Shown piece by piece: positions 1-10,693 of a DNA stretch of 64,000 nt. Numbering within the stretch: position 1 is the first letter of the stretch; the number at the start of each line of letters is the position of its first letter. Made by a program: the position numbers and the translations under genes. Origin of the DNA: Apium graveolens (taxonomy: Eukaryota > Streptophyta > Magnoliopsida > Apiales > Apiaceae); assembly GCF_009905375.1 (NCBI RefSeq), contig NW_027417553.1, positions 1 through 64,000 on the forward strand, read 5' to 3'. Below the pieces are notes generated by a model. It was not told the origin of the DNA. It was given only the letters and a program-made list of their open reading frames with translations, and made no database searches.

Positions 1-2868
1 TTCTTCATTCCACATTCAAGTTCCCACCTCCCATACAAGTAAATATTACTTCCTATATCATGATCACATATATTCCAAAGAGTTTTGAGTAAAAAGTTTA
101 AGTTTTAAAGTTGCATGTAAAGGTTTTAGTGAAACTCAAAATACAATCTTGATTCTTATGGATTTAAGGTTGTTTTTGAGAGGACTACAATGAATGGATA
201 AGTGCCAAGTCATGAGAAGGAAAATCTTGATGATTTAATGGCCATTTCCATCCATTTCATTCGGCCATGACCATATGGGAGCCGAATGAATGGTCCTTGA
301 AATCATTCTTGTTGTTTTGATCAATTTTTGCATGTTTATGTGATAATGACTTGAATTTTGTGGTGATAATTTGATAAAACTCCTTGCATGCTAAGTGATC
401 ATCTAGGTATACCTTATGCTAGGCTTGCATGTCAATTTTAAGATGGAATATATGTAGAAAATGGGTTGTTTTGGTTTGAAAAACCCGAAGGCATGCATGC
501 ATGTGGAATTCTCTTAGTTTGTTGTAAGATTTTGACCATTTGGAAAAGATTTTGTTAGTGAGCCTTAATTTCAGTAGGAATAATGTGATAATATGGATTT
601 ATGCTTCTTGTTGCATGGTAATAATTTGTGGTTATCTTTTATAAAAATATATATCTTGTTGTTTCAAAAGCATAAAGGTTTATGATTTGTTAAGAGTAGT
701 CTCTTTTATTTTGCCATAGTTGCACCATAGGTAAGGATGATCTCACCAAGGGTATTTTGAGAAAAAGGGAGTTAGTTCAGTAGAACACCAAGTATAGGTC
801 TTGGTTTAAGTATTTAGTTGTTGATAATTGGGTTTGTCAAGTCAAAACCTTGGAAAATGAGAGTTATAGTTTCTGCAGAAAAATCAGTTTAGTACCCTGA
901 GTTTAGAGTGAGTTTTGACCATGTCATTGATGTGCACTTTGAGGCCCAAGCCACCAGAAGTTAGTATGGGGAGTATATAATAGGTTTTAGGAGTTGGTTG
1001 GAGGTTTGCATGTCATTTGGTTAGGTGCACAAGTAGAATAACAAAATCTGTCCAGCAGGGGACAGTTTTGTTGCAACTTAGAAATAGGGAGATTTGGCCA
1101 TGTCATGGGTAGGCCCTCATTAGGCCCAATTGGGCCTTAGTTAGAGGGTATGTCAGAGAAGTTTTTCCAACCATAGTTCATAGGATATGAGCTAGAACCA
1201 TGTGTCACAAGTTAACTCAAGTCAGGGCATTTTCTGCCCAGAAAACAGGGGAACCTTGGACTTTTAGCTTAGGCCCAAGAAGGCCCAAGCCAGGCCTTTG
1301 AGTCACATCAAGCTTGTGAGATGCCCTTAGGTCAGGAGAGTCTTGTGTAAAAATTTTGAAGAAAAACTTGTAGTTTAAGAGTGTCTAATGCACTCAAGAA
1401 ACCTTAGTTACCATTCTGAAATTTGCACCAGTGAGCACTTTCACTTATCACATAGTTTTAGGACACTTAGAAGTGAGTATAAGGTCGACCACCATAGTTG
1501 TAAGATAGTATAAGGTCAGTAGAACAAAAGGCACAAGTGAGGGTCAATAGGTTTTGGATAATTTAGGAAAGGCACATTGAGTTAGGAAGCCCAAATTCGA
1601 AGACTTCGTTTAGTTAGCGACCAAGTAACTTAAGTGGTGAGTCGAGATCATCCAAGCCTAGTGTGGCATTATGGTGTATATGATGTTATTTGGTATTAAT
1701 ATACGATATGTGATTATGTGGCTACGTGTGTACATTTGAAAATATAAATGTTGGATATGAATTAAGTGTGTATAGGCCTAAGTGCCATCCATGTTTAATT
1801 TCGGGTTGTAAATAGGTTAAGATGGTAAGAATATATTATAATGAGGATTATTATTATTTATGTAGGATCTCGAGACGAGGGAAAACTTGCCATAAAAGTC
1901 GAGTGAAGCTCCAGTTGTTGCTCCTACCAGTCAGACCAGACCAGTCTATCTCAAGGCAAGTGATTCAACTTGACCTTCGCATTTACTGTAACCAGTTCAT
2001 ATATATATCGATGCAATTATCCTGAGTCATTTTGATATATTTAAATCAAGAGTATCTTTTGTTTATCTTTGAGTTACATAGAGATGCCATGAACCCTCGA
2101 GTACGTATTGCAAGTAGTTCAAAAGTCTTTCATGATAGTTTAATGCCATGATAAAATAGAGATGTGTTATAATACCTTATTGATCCTTTTGATTATCATG
2201 CTATTGATCCCTGAGAAATCTTGATATTGCACCCTGATGCTTTGATTCAACTCTTGAAATAACCTCGATAGGAACTTTATCTTGATACCTAAAAGCCAAT
2301 CATTTCTTAAATTCATTCATGATTGTTTGATAACCCTATCCTTACCCTAAAAGCTTGATACCCTGTTATATCTTGAGCTGATGATCACTTTCTTTATATT
2401 TTAACACCTCTATCCTATTGGAACCAGTGATGCTTATCTTCTTGATGTTCTAATACCTATACCTTGTCTACAACCATTGCTTTAAGCCTAGTTTGGCATT
2501 ACTCTTTCATATTATCCAATAGCCTTGCTTAATTTCCTTGTCAAAGTTCTTGTTTATGGAAACCTCTCAATTACCCTAAAATAGTAAAGTCTAGTGGATC
2601 ATGGCCCTGAGATTTAGTGTCATATTTCCAGTGTTTCAAGTTGATCTATAATCCCTTGATAAAAATGATTACAGTCGAAAGAGATTTTGTCATAAATCGG
2701 CATCAGTTTTTAAAATGATTAAAATATGGATTTTTCAGTCCCAAAGGGGGATAAATGTTTTCTTTGAATGGTGGATCTGGACTGAGACGCGAGTCCTTTC
2801 CACACTTATATTAGGCTTAAAAGTTGCCTAGGGATTCCCAATAATGTTTTAGAACCCAGCGAGGTTCG

Positions 2869-2902
2869 GGATTACTTCGCGGCTGATCACCGGCTGTAAT
2901 CC
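2869..2902 (+). repeat. Conserved LTR hairpin
   Basis: GGATTAC and its perfect complement GTAATCC enclose a GC-rich loop containing the palindrome TGATCA. The same structure occurs in the E1 3' LTR at 12750-12783 and, weakened, in the E2 LTRs near 14479 and 37950. It lies ~470 bp before the LTR end in an otherwise AT-rich region. X's LTR end abuts exactly this loop in E1 (junction 3367/3368). Confidence 0.5.
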
Positions 2903-3118
2903 GTAGCGTCATAAAATGATTTTGATTAAGAATGATTTTTAAAATTTGTTTTGATGCAAGCAAAATGATGCCAACTCACATAAGTTTAATCTCTCGTTAT
3001 CATTGATTATGTCTTTCCATTGTCATTCCTAAAGGTATATCTCGATTTATGTTTTGCGTTGTACTATTAGCACTTGTTGAGCTTTTGGCTCACTTCTTGC
3101 TTTACCCTTATATTACAG

Positions 3119-3190
3119 CTAGCAGCTATGGTTAGATTCAAGCAGACTGCCCGTAAGACCTGTGATGCTGATGCTTATGTTCGAGCTCAG
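3119..3190 (+). CDS. LTR mini-exon with H3-tail-like peptide (X copy)
   Basis: A 72-nt segment lies between an acceptor-like TATTACAG and a donor-like CAG|GTAG. Its ATG at 3128 opens a 23-codon frame that stops at 3199 if unspliced. After Met the peptide begins VRFKQTARKT, matching histone H3 positions R2, K4, Q5, T6, A7, R8 and K9 in register. The frame leaves the exon in phase 0. The same exon recurs in every other LTR here, with its length always a multiple of three. Sequence and spacing are seen directly; splicing and translation are inferred. Confidence 0.5.
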
Positions 3191-3367
3191 GTAGAATAAG
3201 TAATAATAGTTGTGTGAGGACTCGGTATTTGTAATCAAATGTAATAGTTGGTAGTGTTGGGCTGTTCCAAACCCTAAACTGTAAGATCTTGGATTTTGGT
3301 TGTGTATTCTTCATTAAAAAGATGTAATAGCTATATTTATTTCGCTATTTAAGTTGGGGGTGTGACA

Positions 3368-3831
3368 CCGGCTGTAATCCGTAGCGTCATAAAATGGTTT
3401 TGATAAAGATATAGTTTTTAATTGTTTTGTTGCAAATAAAATATGCCATCACCCTGAAAGTATATCCTTTGTTACTATATTGTTGAATCTCACATTTCCA
3501 TTGTTATTTTTTTTTTGGTTTATGTTTACTATAGCACTTGTTGATCATTTGGCTCACTACTTGCTTTCACCCTGATATTTCAGCTAGCAGATATGGTTAG
3601 ATTCAAGCAGACAACACGTAAGACTTGTGATGCCGATTTGTATGTTCGAGCTCAGGTAGATTAGTGATCTTTTGTGTGAGGACTCGATTTTGAAATCAAG
3701 TTGTAATAGTTAATAGTATTGGGCTGTTCCAAACCCTAAACTGTAAGATCTTGGATTCGGTGTATTTAGTTCCGTTTGTTAACTATTGTAATTATTCGTA
3801 TAGTGTTTTTTGTTAAAATTGGGGTGTGACA
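3368..3831 (+). mobile_element. Truncated 5' LTR of E1 (last 464 bp)
   Basis: This is the last part of an LTR, starting inside the hairpin loop and ending in TGTGACA at 3831, directly before a primer binding site. It differs from the end of the E1 3' LTR (12771-13235) at about 30 of 465 positions, roughly 7 percent, so the two are the paired LTRs of E1. The remaining ~3.4 kb of this LTR should lie left of the window, beyond X. Confidence 0.8.
3584..3655 (+). CDS. LTR mini-exon with H3-tail-like peptide (E1 5' copy)
   Basis: The 72-nt exon follows ATATTTCAG and ends in CAG before GTAGAT. ATG is at 3593; unspliced, the frame stops at 3664. The peptide starts VRFKQTTRKT, with A7 of the H3 register changed to T. 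Splicing from 3655 to the acceptor at 3990 would remove a 335-nt intron holding the LTR end and the primer site, and would enter the leader ORF at 3991 in the same phase. Confidence 0.5.
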
Positions 3832-3836
3832 GGTTT

Positions 3837-3848
3837 TGGTATCAGAGC
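3837..3848 (+). other. Primer binding site, E1
   Basis: TGGTATCAGAGC lies five bases after the LTR end. It is complementary to the 3' end of plant initiator tRNA-Met, the usual primer of Tekay/Del-type elements. Confidence 0.9.
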
Positions 3849-3990
3849 TACGGTTCAGAGTCCCTGGACAACCCAAATAGGTTATAGGATATATAAATAG
3901 GTTATAGAATATTATGCGAGAATGTAAGTATAGGATATTCGAGTCATCCGCTAATAATTCTCTTATATATATTTATGCACTGTTTGACAG

Positions 3991-4347
3991 CAAAGGGTGC
4001 ATTCCTCATCATCCTCTGAACCGTCTGACACAATTGCTTTCTCTGTGTATGCTGAGTTGAGGCGTGAGTTCGACAGGCTTCTGGGCAAGTACGATCAACT
4101 GTTAGAGCGATTGAAGAACGTGTATCCGGATAACCGCAATTATGGAGGAAATTCGAAGGAGCAGATGACTGCGAGACTTGAGACCTTGGTTCCGTACGTT
4201 AACACTAAGCTGGATGAGATGCCACCGCACCGAGACCGTACCAGCCAGTATACTATCCAGATGATTGCGGACGAGCTCCAATGTATCGTGAAGACGTTTC
4301 ATGAGGAGAAGACTACCGGACCCCGTTCTGATGGAGCGGAGCCTTAG
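3991..4347 (+). CDS. Leader ORF0 of E1, between PBS and gag
   Basis: The open frame runs from the acceptor TTTGACAG|CAAAGG to TAG at 4345 (about 118 codons from 3991) without a stop. The codon aligned with the ATG of the E2 homologue is GTG at 3997, so E1 lacks a conventional start here. An in-frame join to the LTR mini-exon would make a start unnecessary. The protein has a serine-rich head, a charged, probably helical segment (RREFDRLLGKYDQLLERL), a block VNTKLDEMP, and a second helix-prone part around SQYTIQMIADEL. It resembles the E2 ORF at 15087-15452 along its full length. I recognise no family and infer no function. It is one of the few frames in E1 without a stop. Confidence 0.6.
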   Translation, partial: QRVHSSSSSEPSDTIAFSVYAELRREFDRLLGKYDQLLERLKNVYPDNRNYGGNSKEQMTARLETLVPYVNTKLDEMPPHRDRTSQYTIQMIADELQCIVKTFHEEKTTGPRSDGAEP

Positions 4348-4660
4348 TTCTTTCCATTACCCACTTTTCATGTTGTTGTGTTGTTGGACTTTGTAGAATT
4401 CCCTGTTATTTTCCTTTAAATTAAGCATGTTATCCCTAGATTCATACTTAATTTTGATCTTGATGTACCTTGACCTTAATTTCGATAATTATGCACTATC
4501 ATTCTATTTGCTTTCAATTATTCTTACGCCTTATATGCATCACCCTTATTGTTCAATTTGAAACCCGATTGTATATGTGAATATAATGACTTGTGACACC
4601 CAAACCTTGAATTATCTGTATTGTTCATACCTATTTTGATATAACTTTTATTTCAGGATC
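4348..4660 (+). other. Non-coding spacer between ORF0 and gag of E1
   Basis: AT-rich spacer with no ORF. It ends in a good acceptor-like TTTTATTTCAG four bases before the gag ATG at 4661, so gag may also be read from a spliced RNA. E2 has a similar 0.6 kb spacer ending in TTTTTTTAG. Confidence 0.5.
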
Positions 4661-5937
4661 ATGCCACCTAAAAAGAAGAACCCGATAACAACTTCTACCA
4701 CAGATCCTAATATTCTTCGACTGCTGGAAATCTTACAACAACAAACAAATGATATAGCTCAATAACAAAGAACTCTTCAACAACAATTTGAAAACCAAGA
4801 TAACCGTGAACCACACCAACCACCTGATCCACCAGTACCACCTCGACAAGTTGTCACTTTCAAAGCTTTTCAGAATGTGAATCCACCTGCATTTCATGAT
4901 ACCACCGATCCAGTAATAGCTAACACATGGATTAAGGAAATGGAAAGAGCTTTTGAATTGGTTCAGCTAGGAGAAGATCAGAAGACGTCATATGCTACAT
5001 ACTTTCTGAAAGGTGAAGTCATCTATTAGTGGGATTTAGTGAAAGCTATGGAGGCAAATCAGCCGGTTTCTTGGGAAAGGTTTAATAAGTTATTTTTAGA
5101 AAAGTATTATCCTAAGTACATGCAAAATCAGATAGAGCTTAAATTTCTTGAATTGAAGCAAGGAAGTATGTCGGTATTGGAGTACGAGAAGAAGTTTACA
5201 GAGCTGTCAAGGTTTGTGACGAAGTATGTGAACACTGAGGAGGAAAAAGCAAAGAGGTTCCAACAAGGATTAGAGCCTTGGATCAGAGATAGAGTGGCTA
5301 TGTTTGAGCTTGATACTTATGCTGGAGTAGTACAGAAAGTTGCTGTGATTGAGAGTAATGGGATACAGTCAAGGAAAGAAAAGGATAACAAAAAGAGAAA
5401 GGTTCCATTTTATGGAGAGAAATCTGAAGCCGGAAGCTCACAAGAAAGGAGTGTGAAAAGGATTGGATTCCACAAAGGTGGAAGTTTTCAGAAGAAGGGA
5501 AATTTGAATAAGAGACAAGATCCTGAGGGGAAAACCAGTCAAGCCAAGGACAAGTTGGAGAAAATAGATTTCAGAAACCAGAGTGCAAACATTATGGGAA
5601 AAGACACCCAGGAGTGTGTAATAAGTTGAACATGACATGCTGTAGATGCAACCAGAAGGGACACTTGGCTAATAAGTGTAAGGTACTGAAGCCGGGAGTT
5701 ACATGTTATAAGTGTGGAAAGACTGGATATATAGCTAGGGAATGCAAGTCAACTGGACCAGTCAAGGCTTTGATGAATGTGTCAAGTACTAGTGCACACA
5801 TACCAGCTGAGGTATTGGCATTACCTCCACCATCTACCACAACCCCACAAGCAACAACAAGAACATTTGATTTAAAGATGAAGGACGCTGTTCAGAATTC
5901 TGAGGTGATAGCAGGTAAACTTTTAATGAATAATTGA
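4661..5937 (+). pseudogene. gag: gag of E1 (broken)
   Basis: The start MPPKKKNP is typical of chromovirus Gag. A Gln-rich segment and the retrotransposon Gag core (FHDTTDPVIANTWIKEMER ... YATYFLKGE ... FLEKYYPKY) follow. A basic linker leads to zinc knuckles at 5638-5745. The first knuckle, CRCNQKGHLANKC, is intact; in the second the His is Tyr (CYKCGKTGYIAREC). Breaks are TAA at 4763, TAG at 5027 (in place of the Trp codon kept in E2), and a frame change near 5600 between the basic linker and the knuckles. Gag would form the virus-like particle; this copy cannot make one. Confidence 0.85.
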
Positions 5938-6574
5938 AGCTAAGGTATTGATTGATTCTTGAGCTACTAAATCTTTTATATCTGAAACTTTTGTTGATAA
6001 ACTTAAATGTGATAAAATGACCTTGAACGAGGTAATAGATGTGGTAATTGCGAACCAAGAGAAGATTCCTGTGAGTCAATTCTGTCCTAAGGGTGAGATT
6101 GATATTTTGGGACAAATTTTTAGCAGACTTGATACTTTTCAAGTTAGGGGAGTTTGATATAATCTTAGACATGGATTGGTTAGGAGAAAATAACGCTCAG
6201 ATAAATTATAAATCTAAGAAAGTGTATTTAAAGACGGAGAATGAAGAGAAAGTGGTATTTAAGGGTCAGAGACAAGAGCGACTGTTTCTTACAATTGTCC
6301 AGGCTAAGAAATTGCTTAGGAAAGGTTGTGAATCGTTCCTAGCCTATGTAGTAGATTCAGAAAGAGAGAGCCTCAACATGGAAGATATTCCCGTAGTCAA
6401 CGAATTTCCAGATGTGTTTCCAGATGAACTACCAGGTTTACCGCCCAATCGACAAATTGAGTATGAGATCAACCTTGCTCCAGGCATAGAACCAGTTTTG
6501 AAGGCACCTTATAGAATGGCACCAGCAGAAATGAAAGAGTTGGCGAGCCAGCTGCAAGAATTGTTAGACAAGGA
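5938..6574 (+). pseudogene. Protease region and linker of E1
   Basis: The aspartic protease is recognised from IDS*ATKSFIS, where the Gly of the catalytic Asp-Ser-Gly is a TGA at 5960-5962, and from the later FDIILDMDWLGENN. The frame is shifted near 6110. The linker to RT contains PDVFPDELPGLPPNRQIEYE, the usual chromovirus sequence before the polymerase. A one-base loss at the LDKE/VIRPS boundary (6573-6577) breaks continuity into RT. Confidence 0.8.
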
Positions 6575-7735
6575 GTGATACGGCCAAGTACGTCGCCATG
6601 GGAAGCACCTGTTCTATTTGTAAAGAAGAAGGATGGAAGCATGAGGTTATGTATAGACTATCAGGAGTTGAATAAGATGATGAATAAGAACCGTTACCCG
6701 CTACCAAGGATAGATGATTTATTTGATCAACTGAAAGGAGCTAAGTATTTTTCCAAGATTAATTTAAGATCAGGATACCATCAATTAAAGATCAAAGTAG
6801 ATGATATCCCGAAGACAGCATTCAGGACAAGATACGGACATTATGAATTCTTAGTAATACCTTTTGGGTTGACTAATGCCCCTGTAACATTTATGGATCT
6901 AATGAACTGGGTATTTAAAAAGTATTTGGACAAGTTTGTAGTAGTATTCATTGATGATATTCTTATATTCAAAGTCAGAAGAAGAACATATGCAGCATCT
7001 ATGGATAGCATTGGAGATACTCTGATAAGAGAAGTTATATGCCAAGTTTTCTAAATGTGAGTTCTGGTTAAAGGAAGTTCAATTTTTGGGATATGTTATT
7101 GGAAGTGAAGGAGTCAAAGTGGATTCGGCAAAGATTGAGGCAATTATGAGTTGGGAGAGACCAAAGACACCACGGAAGTGCGAAGTTTTCTAGGATTGGC
7201 GGGATACTATAGAAGATTTGTTAAAGGTTTCTTAAAAATCGCCACGCCATTGACTAAGTTGACAAGGAAGAATCAGAAGTTTAAATGGAATGCAGAATGT
7301 GAAGATAGTTTTCAAGAATTAAAGCAGAGGTTGGTTACAGCCCCGGTGTTAGTATTACCAGACAATCAAGGAGACTTTGTGATTTTCAGTGATGCTTCAC
7401 ATAAGGGTCTGGGTTGTGTGCTAATGCAACATAACAAGGTGATTGCGTATGCATCGAGACAGCTGAAACCACATGAATTGAAGTATCCTACACATGACTT
7501 GGAATTAGAAGCTATAGTATTTGCACTTAAGATTTAGAGACAATACCTTTACGGAGGAAGGTGTGAGATTTACACGGATCACAAGAGTTTAAAGTATATT
7601 TTCACTCAAAAGGAGCTCAACATGAGGCAAAGAAGATGGTTGGAGTTGATTAAGGACTATGATTGCTCGATAAATTATCATCCGGGAAAGGCGGACGTGG
7701 TAACTGATGCTTTGAGTCGGAAGGAGAGGTTGAAT
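6575..7735 (+). pseudogene. Reverse transcriptase-RNase H of E1
   Basis: The RT motifs appear in order: [49 protein letters not shown] and the catalytic FIDDIL. A frameshift after FIDDILI (about 6970) is followed by the thumb and connection in another frame. RNase H then starts at [11 protein letters not shown], with [10 protein letters not shown], a TAG at 7535-7537, YTDHKSLKY and [17 protein letters not shown]. The catalytic aspartates of both domains are present, but the frame is broken at least three times. Confidence 0.85.
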
Positions 7736-9265
7736 ATGGTAGCAATACCAAAGAAATTATCTGAAGAAATTAAGGGATTTGAATTAGAACTTTGTGATTG
7801 CGGAAAAGTTGAAGAGATTTTTCATACTATGACTTTTCAGCCAACATTGTGTGAAAAGATAAAGAAATGTCAGGAAGAAGTGATGAAACAGAAGAACAAT
7901 CAACTAACTGGAGAAGAGATTTGTACTCAAGGGGATGAACATGGTATACTAAGGTTTTCCTCAAGAATTTAGATTCCTCATGTGACTGAATTGAAGAATG
8001 AGATATTGTAAGAAGCTCACAATTCTAGATTTACAATCCATCCGGGAAGCACCAAGATGTACCAGGACTTGAAGCAGAACTTCTGGTGGCCGAACATGAA
8101 GCGAGAAGTAGCAGAATGGGTTGCGAAGTGCTATATTTTTCAGAAAGTGAAGGCAGAACATCAAAGACCAAGCGGATTAATTCAGCCCTTAAAGATTCCA
8201 GAATGGAAGTGGGAAAGCATTTCTATGGACTTTATAGTAGGATTACCACGAACAAAATCCGGACATGACGCTATATGGGTTATAGTTGATCGCCTTACGA
8301 AGTTGGCACATTTTCTTTCAATTAATGAGAAGTCTTCATCGGATAGATTGGTCCATCTGTATGTGCGTGAAATCGTATTACGATATGGCGTACCTGTATC
8401 GATAGTTTCAGATAGAGATCCATGATTTAACTCAAGATTCTGGAAGCAATTTCAAGAAAGTCTTGGCACAAAGTTAAACATGAGTACGGCGTATCATCCG
8501 CAGACTGATGGTCAAAGCGAAAGGATAATTCAAATAATTGAAGACATGTTGCGTAGTTGTGTGATTAATTTTGCAGGAAGTTGGGATGACCACTTGTCAT
8601 TGGTAGAATTCTCCTATAACAACAACTATCACACCAGTATTGGCATGCCACCATACGAAGCTTTATACGGACGGAAGTGCAGATCACCAACCAGTTGGGA
8701 TGAAGTGGGAGAAGGAAAGATTCTAGGCCAGGAATTGGTGCAACAAATGCATGAGACAGTCAAATTGATTCAGAAGAGATTACTTGCTGCTCAAGATAGG
8801 CAAAGAAAGTATGCATACCCTGCTCGTAAGGATATCAGATTCCAAGTAGGAGAAGCCGTATTACTGAAGGTATCACCGAGGAAAGGATTGTCTAGATTTG
8901 GCAAGAAAGGGAAGTTAGCACCTATATATATTGATCCTTTTGAAATACTGAGTCAAGTAGGGAAGGTGGCCTATGAATTAGCTTTGCCGCCTCAGTATCA
9001 GCATGTGCATAATGTGTTTCATGTGTCATTGCTTAAGAAGTATAATCCTGATGCCAACCATGTAATAGAGTATGAACCTATAGAGATTCAGGCAGACCTG
9101 TCATTTGTGGAGCAACCTGTCAAAATACTCGACTGGCAAGAGAAGTATCTTAGAAATAAGTTGGTCAAGTTGGTAAGAGTACTTTAGAGAAATCCCAAGG
9201 TTAAAGAGTCAAAGTGGGAACTAGAGTCGGATATGCGTAGCCGGTATCCTGACTTATTCTCATAG
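7736..9265 (+). pseudogene. Integrase with C-terminal chromodomain, E1
   Basis: The zinc-binding N-terminus is at 8035-8165; the second Cys of the CxxC pair is Phe (CYIFQ). The catalytic core shows MDFIVGLP (first Asp), SDRDP (second Asp) and YHPQTDGQSE (Glu). A TGA at 8423-8425 directly follows DRDP and also occurs at the same codon in E2. The C-terminal part ends in a chromodomain-like tail (VKILDWQEK ... VRVL* ... SKWELESDM), placing E1 among Tekay/Del-type chromoviruses. TAG at 9185 and other stops inactivate it. The final stop is at 9263-9265. Confidence 0.85.
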
Positions 9266-9280
9266 ATTCTGAAGACAGAA

Positions 9281-9298
9281 TCCTTTAAGGGGAGAGGA
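9281..9298 (+). other. Polypurine tract, E1
   Basis: TCCTTTAAGGGGAGAGGA directly precedes the 3' LTR. It is the plus-strand priming site, with close counterparts in E2 (20697-20715), E3 (32561-32574) and E4 (60331-60345). Confidence 0.75.
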
Positions 9299-9904
9299 TA
9301 TTACGACCGGTATTTCTAAACCTTATATATATAATTGTGTGTTTATAATTGAGATTTAAATTGTGTAGAATTATAAATGTGGGTGATCTATATGTTGAGT
9401 GCCTATAAATTAAGTGTTTAATGTATTAGTTTATATAAAAAAAATTGAAAGGAAAATCTTATTATTTAGTATTTTTAAATGATAACCAGAAATATTTCAT
9501 TCTATATGAAAAATCGATTTCTAAAAATCTTTTAACAACAAATTTTCAAATCTTATATCCTTAAATTTCTAAAATCATAAGCTATTTTATAATATATATT
9601 TTGTGGTTTATGGAAGTGCAATTATATTTATAAATTTTCTTACATAGATTAGTTAATTTTTAATTTGCAATTTACTTAGTTGCCCATACATGCATTTTTC
9701 TCCCAATTCAAGTTAAGGGCAAACTTGGAAATTCTAACCCCGCTAACTACTACTTCACTAACCAAGTTACTTTTTTATCCTTGCATGCAAATTGTCACAA
9801 GCTTGCTAGAAGGTCACTTTTGTCAATTCTCAATTCCATTTACAATTTAGTCAAATTAAAATCAAAAACCAAAGACAAGTGGTGATTATTCTCACCACCA
9901 CATC

Positions 9905-9962
9905 ACACTCACTCTCCCTCCTCTCCTCCCTTCTTCCTCTCGGCCGAAGCCCCCACCCCCCA
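9905..9962 (+). promoter_or_regulatory. CT-rich probable transcription start region in LTR
   Basis: Dense CTCTCC/CTTCC runs ending in CTCGGCC. Matching stretches occur at similar places in the E2 LTR (about 21310-21370) and the E3 LTRs (about 23505-23525 and 33233-33253), and a comparable one in E4 (53475-53590). Such pyrimidine tracts are common at plant 5' UTR starts. No TATA box is assigned with confidence. Confidence 0.35.
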
Positions 9963-10680
9963 TTCTTCTTCATTTTTTTCATTCAAACATCCACCCTCCA
10001 TTGAGTAATCTCACTTCCCATATATTATTCATTTATAATCCAAAGAGTTTATGATGAAAAATCTATGTTTCAATCTTGCATGGTAGTGTTTTGTTAAACT
10101 CAAAGTGAACACCCTTGATTCTTGTGAATCTAAGGCTTTCACCATGAGATATATTATCTTGGGGTAGAGAATGGCTAGGCATGAGTGTGTCACACTTGTG
10201 CAAATGTTGTTTTCACCCTAATCCATTCATCCATGACTTGATAGGAGCCGAATGGATGGTATTCTTGTTGCCTCAATTGATTTTTGTGTGTTTATGTAAT
10301 AATAGCTTGGTTTTGGAAATAAAAACTTGATAAAATTCTTTGCATGCTAAGTGATCATATTAGTTATGGTTAATGCTAGGCTTGCATATTGATTCTATGA
10401 TGAAATTTATATGGAAACCATATTGTTTTTGGCTTGTAAGTTCGAAAGCATGCATGTATAGGTTCAACTCATGATTTCCGAAAGTTCTTGATTATTTGAA
10501 TTGAGTTGTGTTAATAAACTTTAATTTCAGTTGAGTTAGGATATTAATTATGATTTGTGCTCCTTGTTATGTAATTTTGATTCATATATATATGGAGGAT
10601 TTAAGATGTTATTTTCGAAATTGTGATGACTTGCAATTAGTATATTATTTTAACTCTTGTTTCGCTATATTGCACTTTAG

Positions 10681-10693
10681 GTAAGGATGATCT
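10681..10693 (+). other. Conserved donor-like site in LTR
   Basis: AG|GTAAGGATGATCT matches the plant 5' splice consensus and is kept exactly in LTR X at 731-743, although the surrounding sequence has diverged considerably. It could pair with the acceptor before the mini-exon at 12988. The pairing is inferred. Confidence 0.35.

Larger units (their letters stand above)
1..3367 (+). mobile_element. LTR of chromovirus X (3' portion)
   Basis: This stretch aligns along its whole length with the LTR at about 9966-13235, but with many differences (roughly three quarters identical by eye). It ends at 3367 in TGTGACA, the family's LTR terminus. The first ~670 bases of the LTR lie left of the window. 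It holds no pol-like coding sequence. Visible landmarks are a donor-like AG|GTAAGGATGATCT at 729-741, a hairpin at 2869-2902 and the short ATG exon at 3119-3190. The sequence does not continue into a primer site at 3367 but into a second, truncated copy of the LTR end. X is therefore a separate element or solo LTR lying inside the 5' LTR of E1. Confidence 0.8.

Noticed and set aside
1..3831. One single 5' LTR for E1
   Set aside because: The LTR end occurs twice (3367 and 3831), and the left part matches E1's 3' LTR much worse than the right part does.
3837..3848. TGGTATCAGAGC sites as tRNA genes or fragments
   Set aside because: Each directly follows an LTR end and is only the primer-binding complement; no tRNA fold surrounds it.
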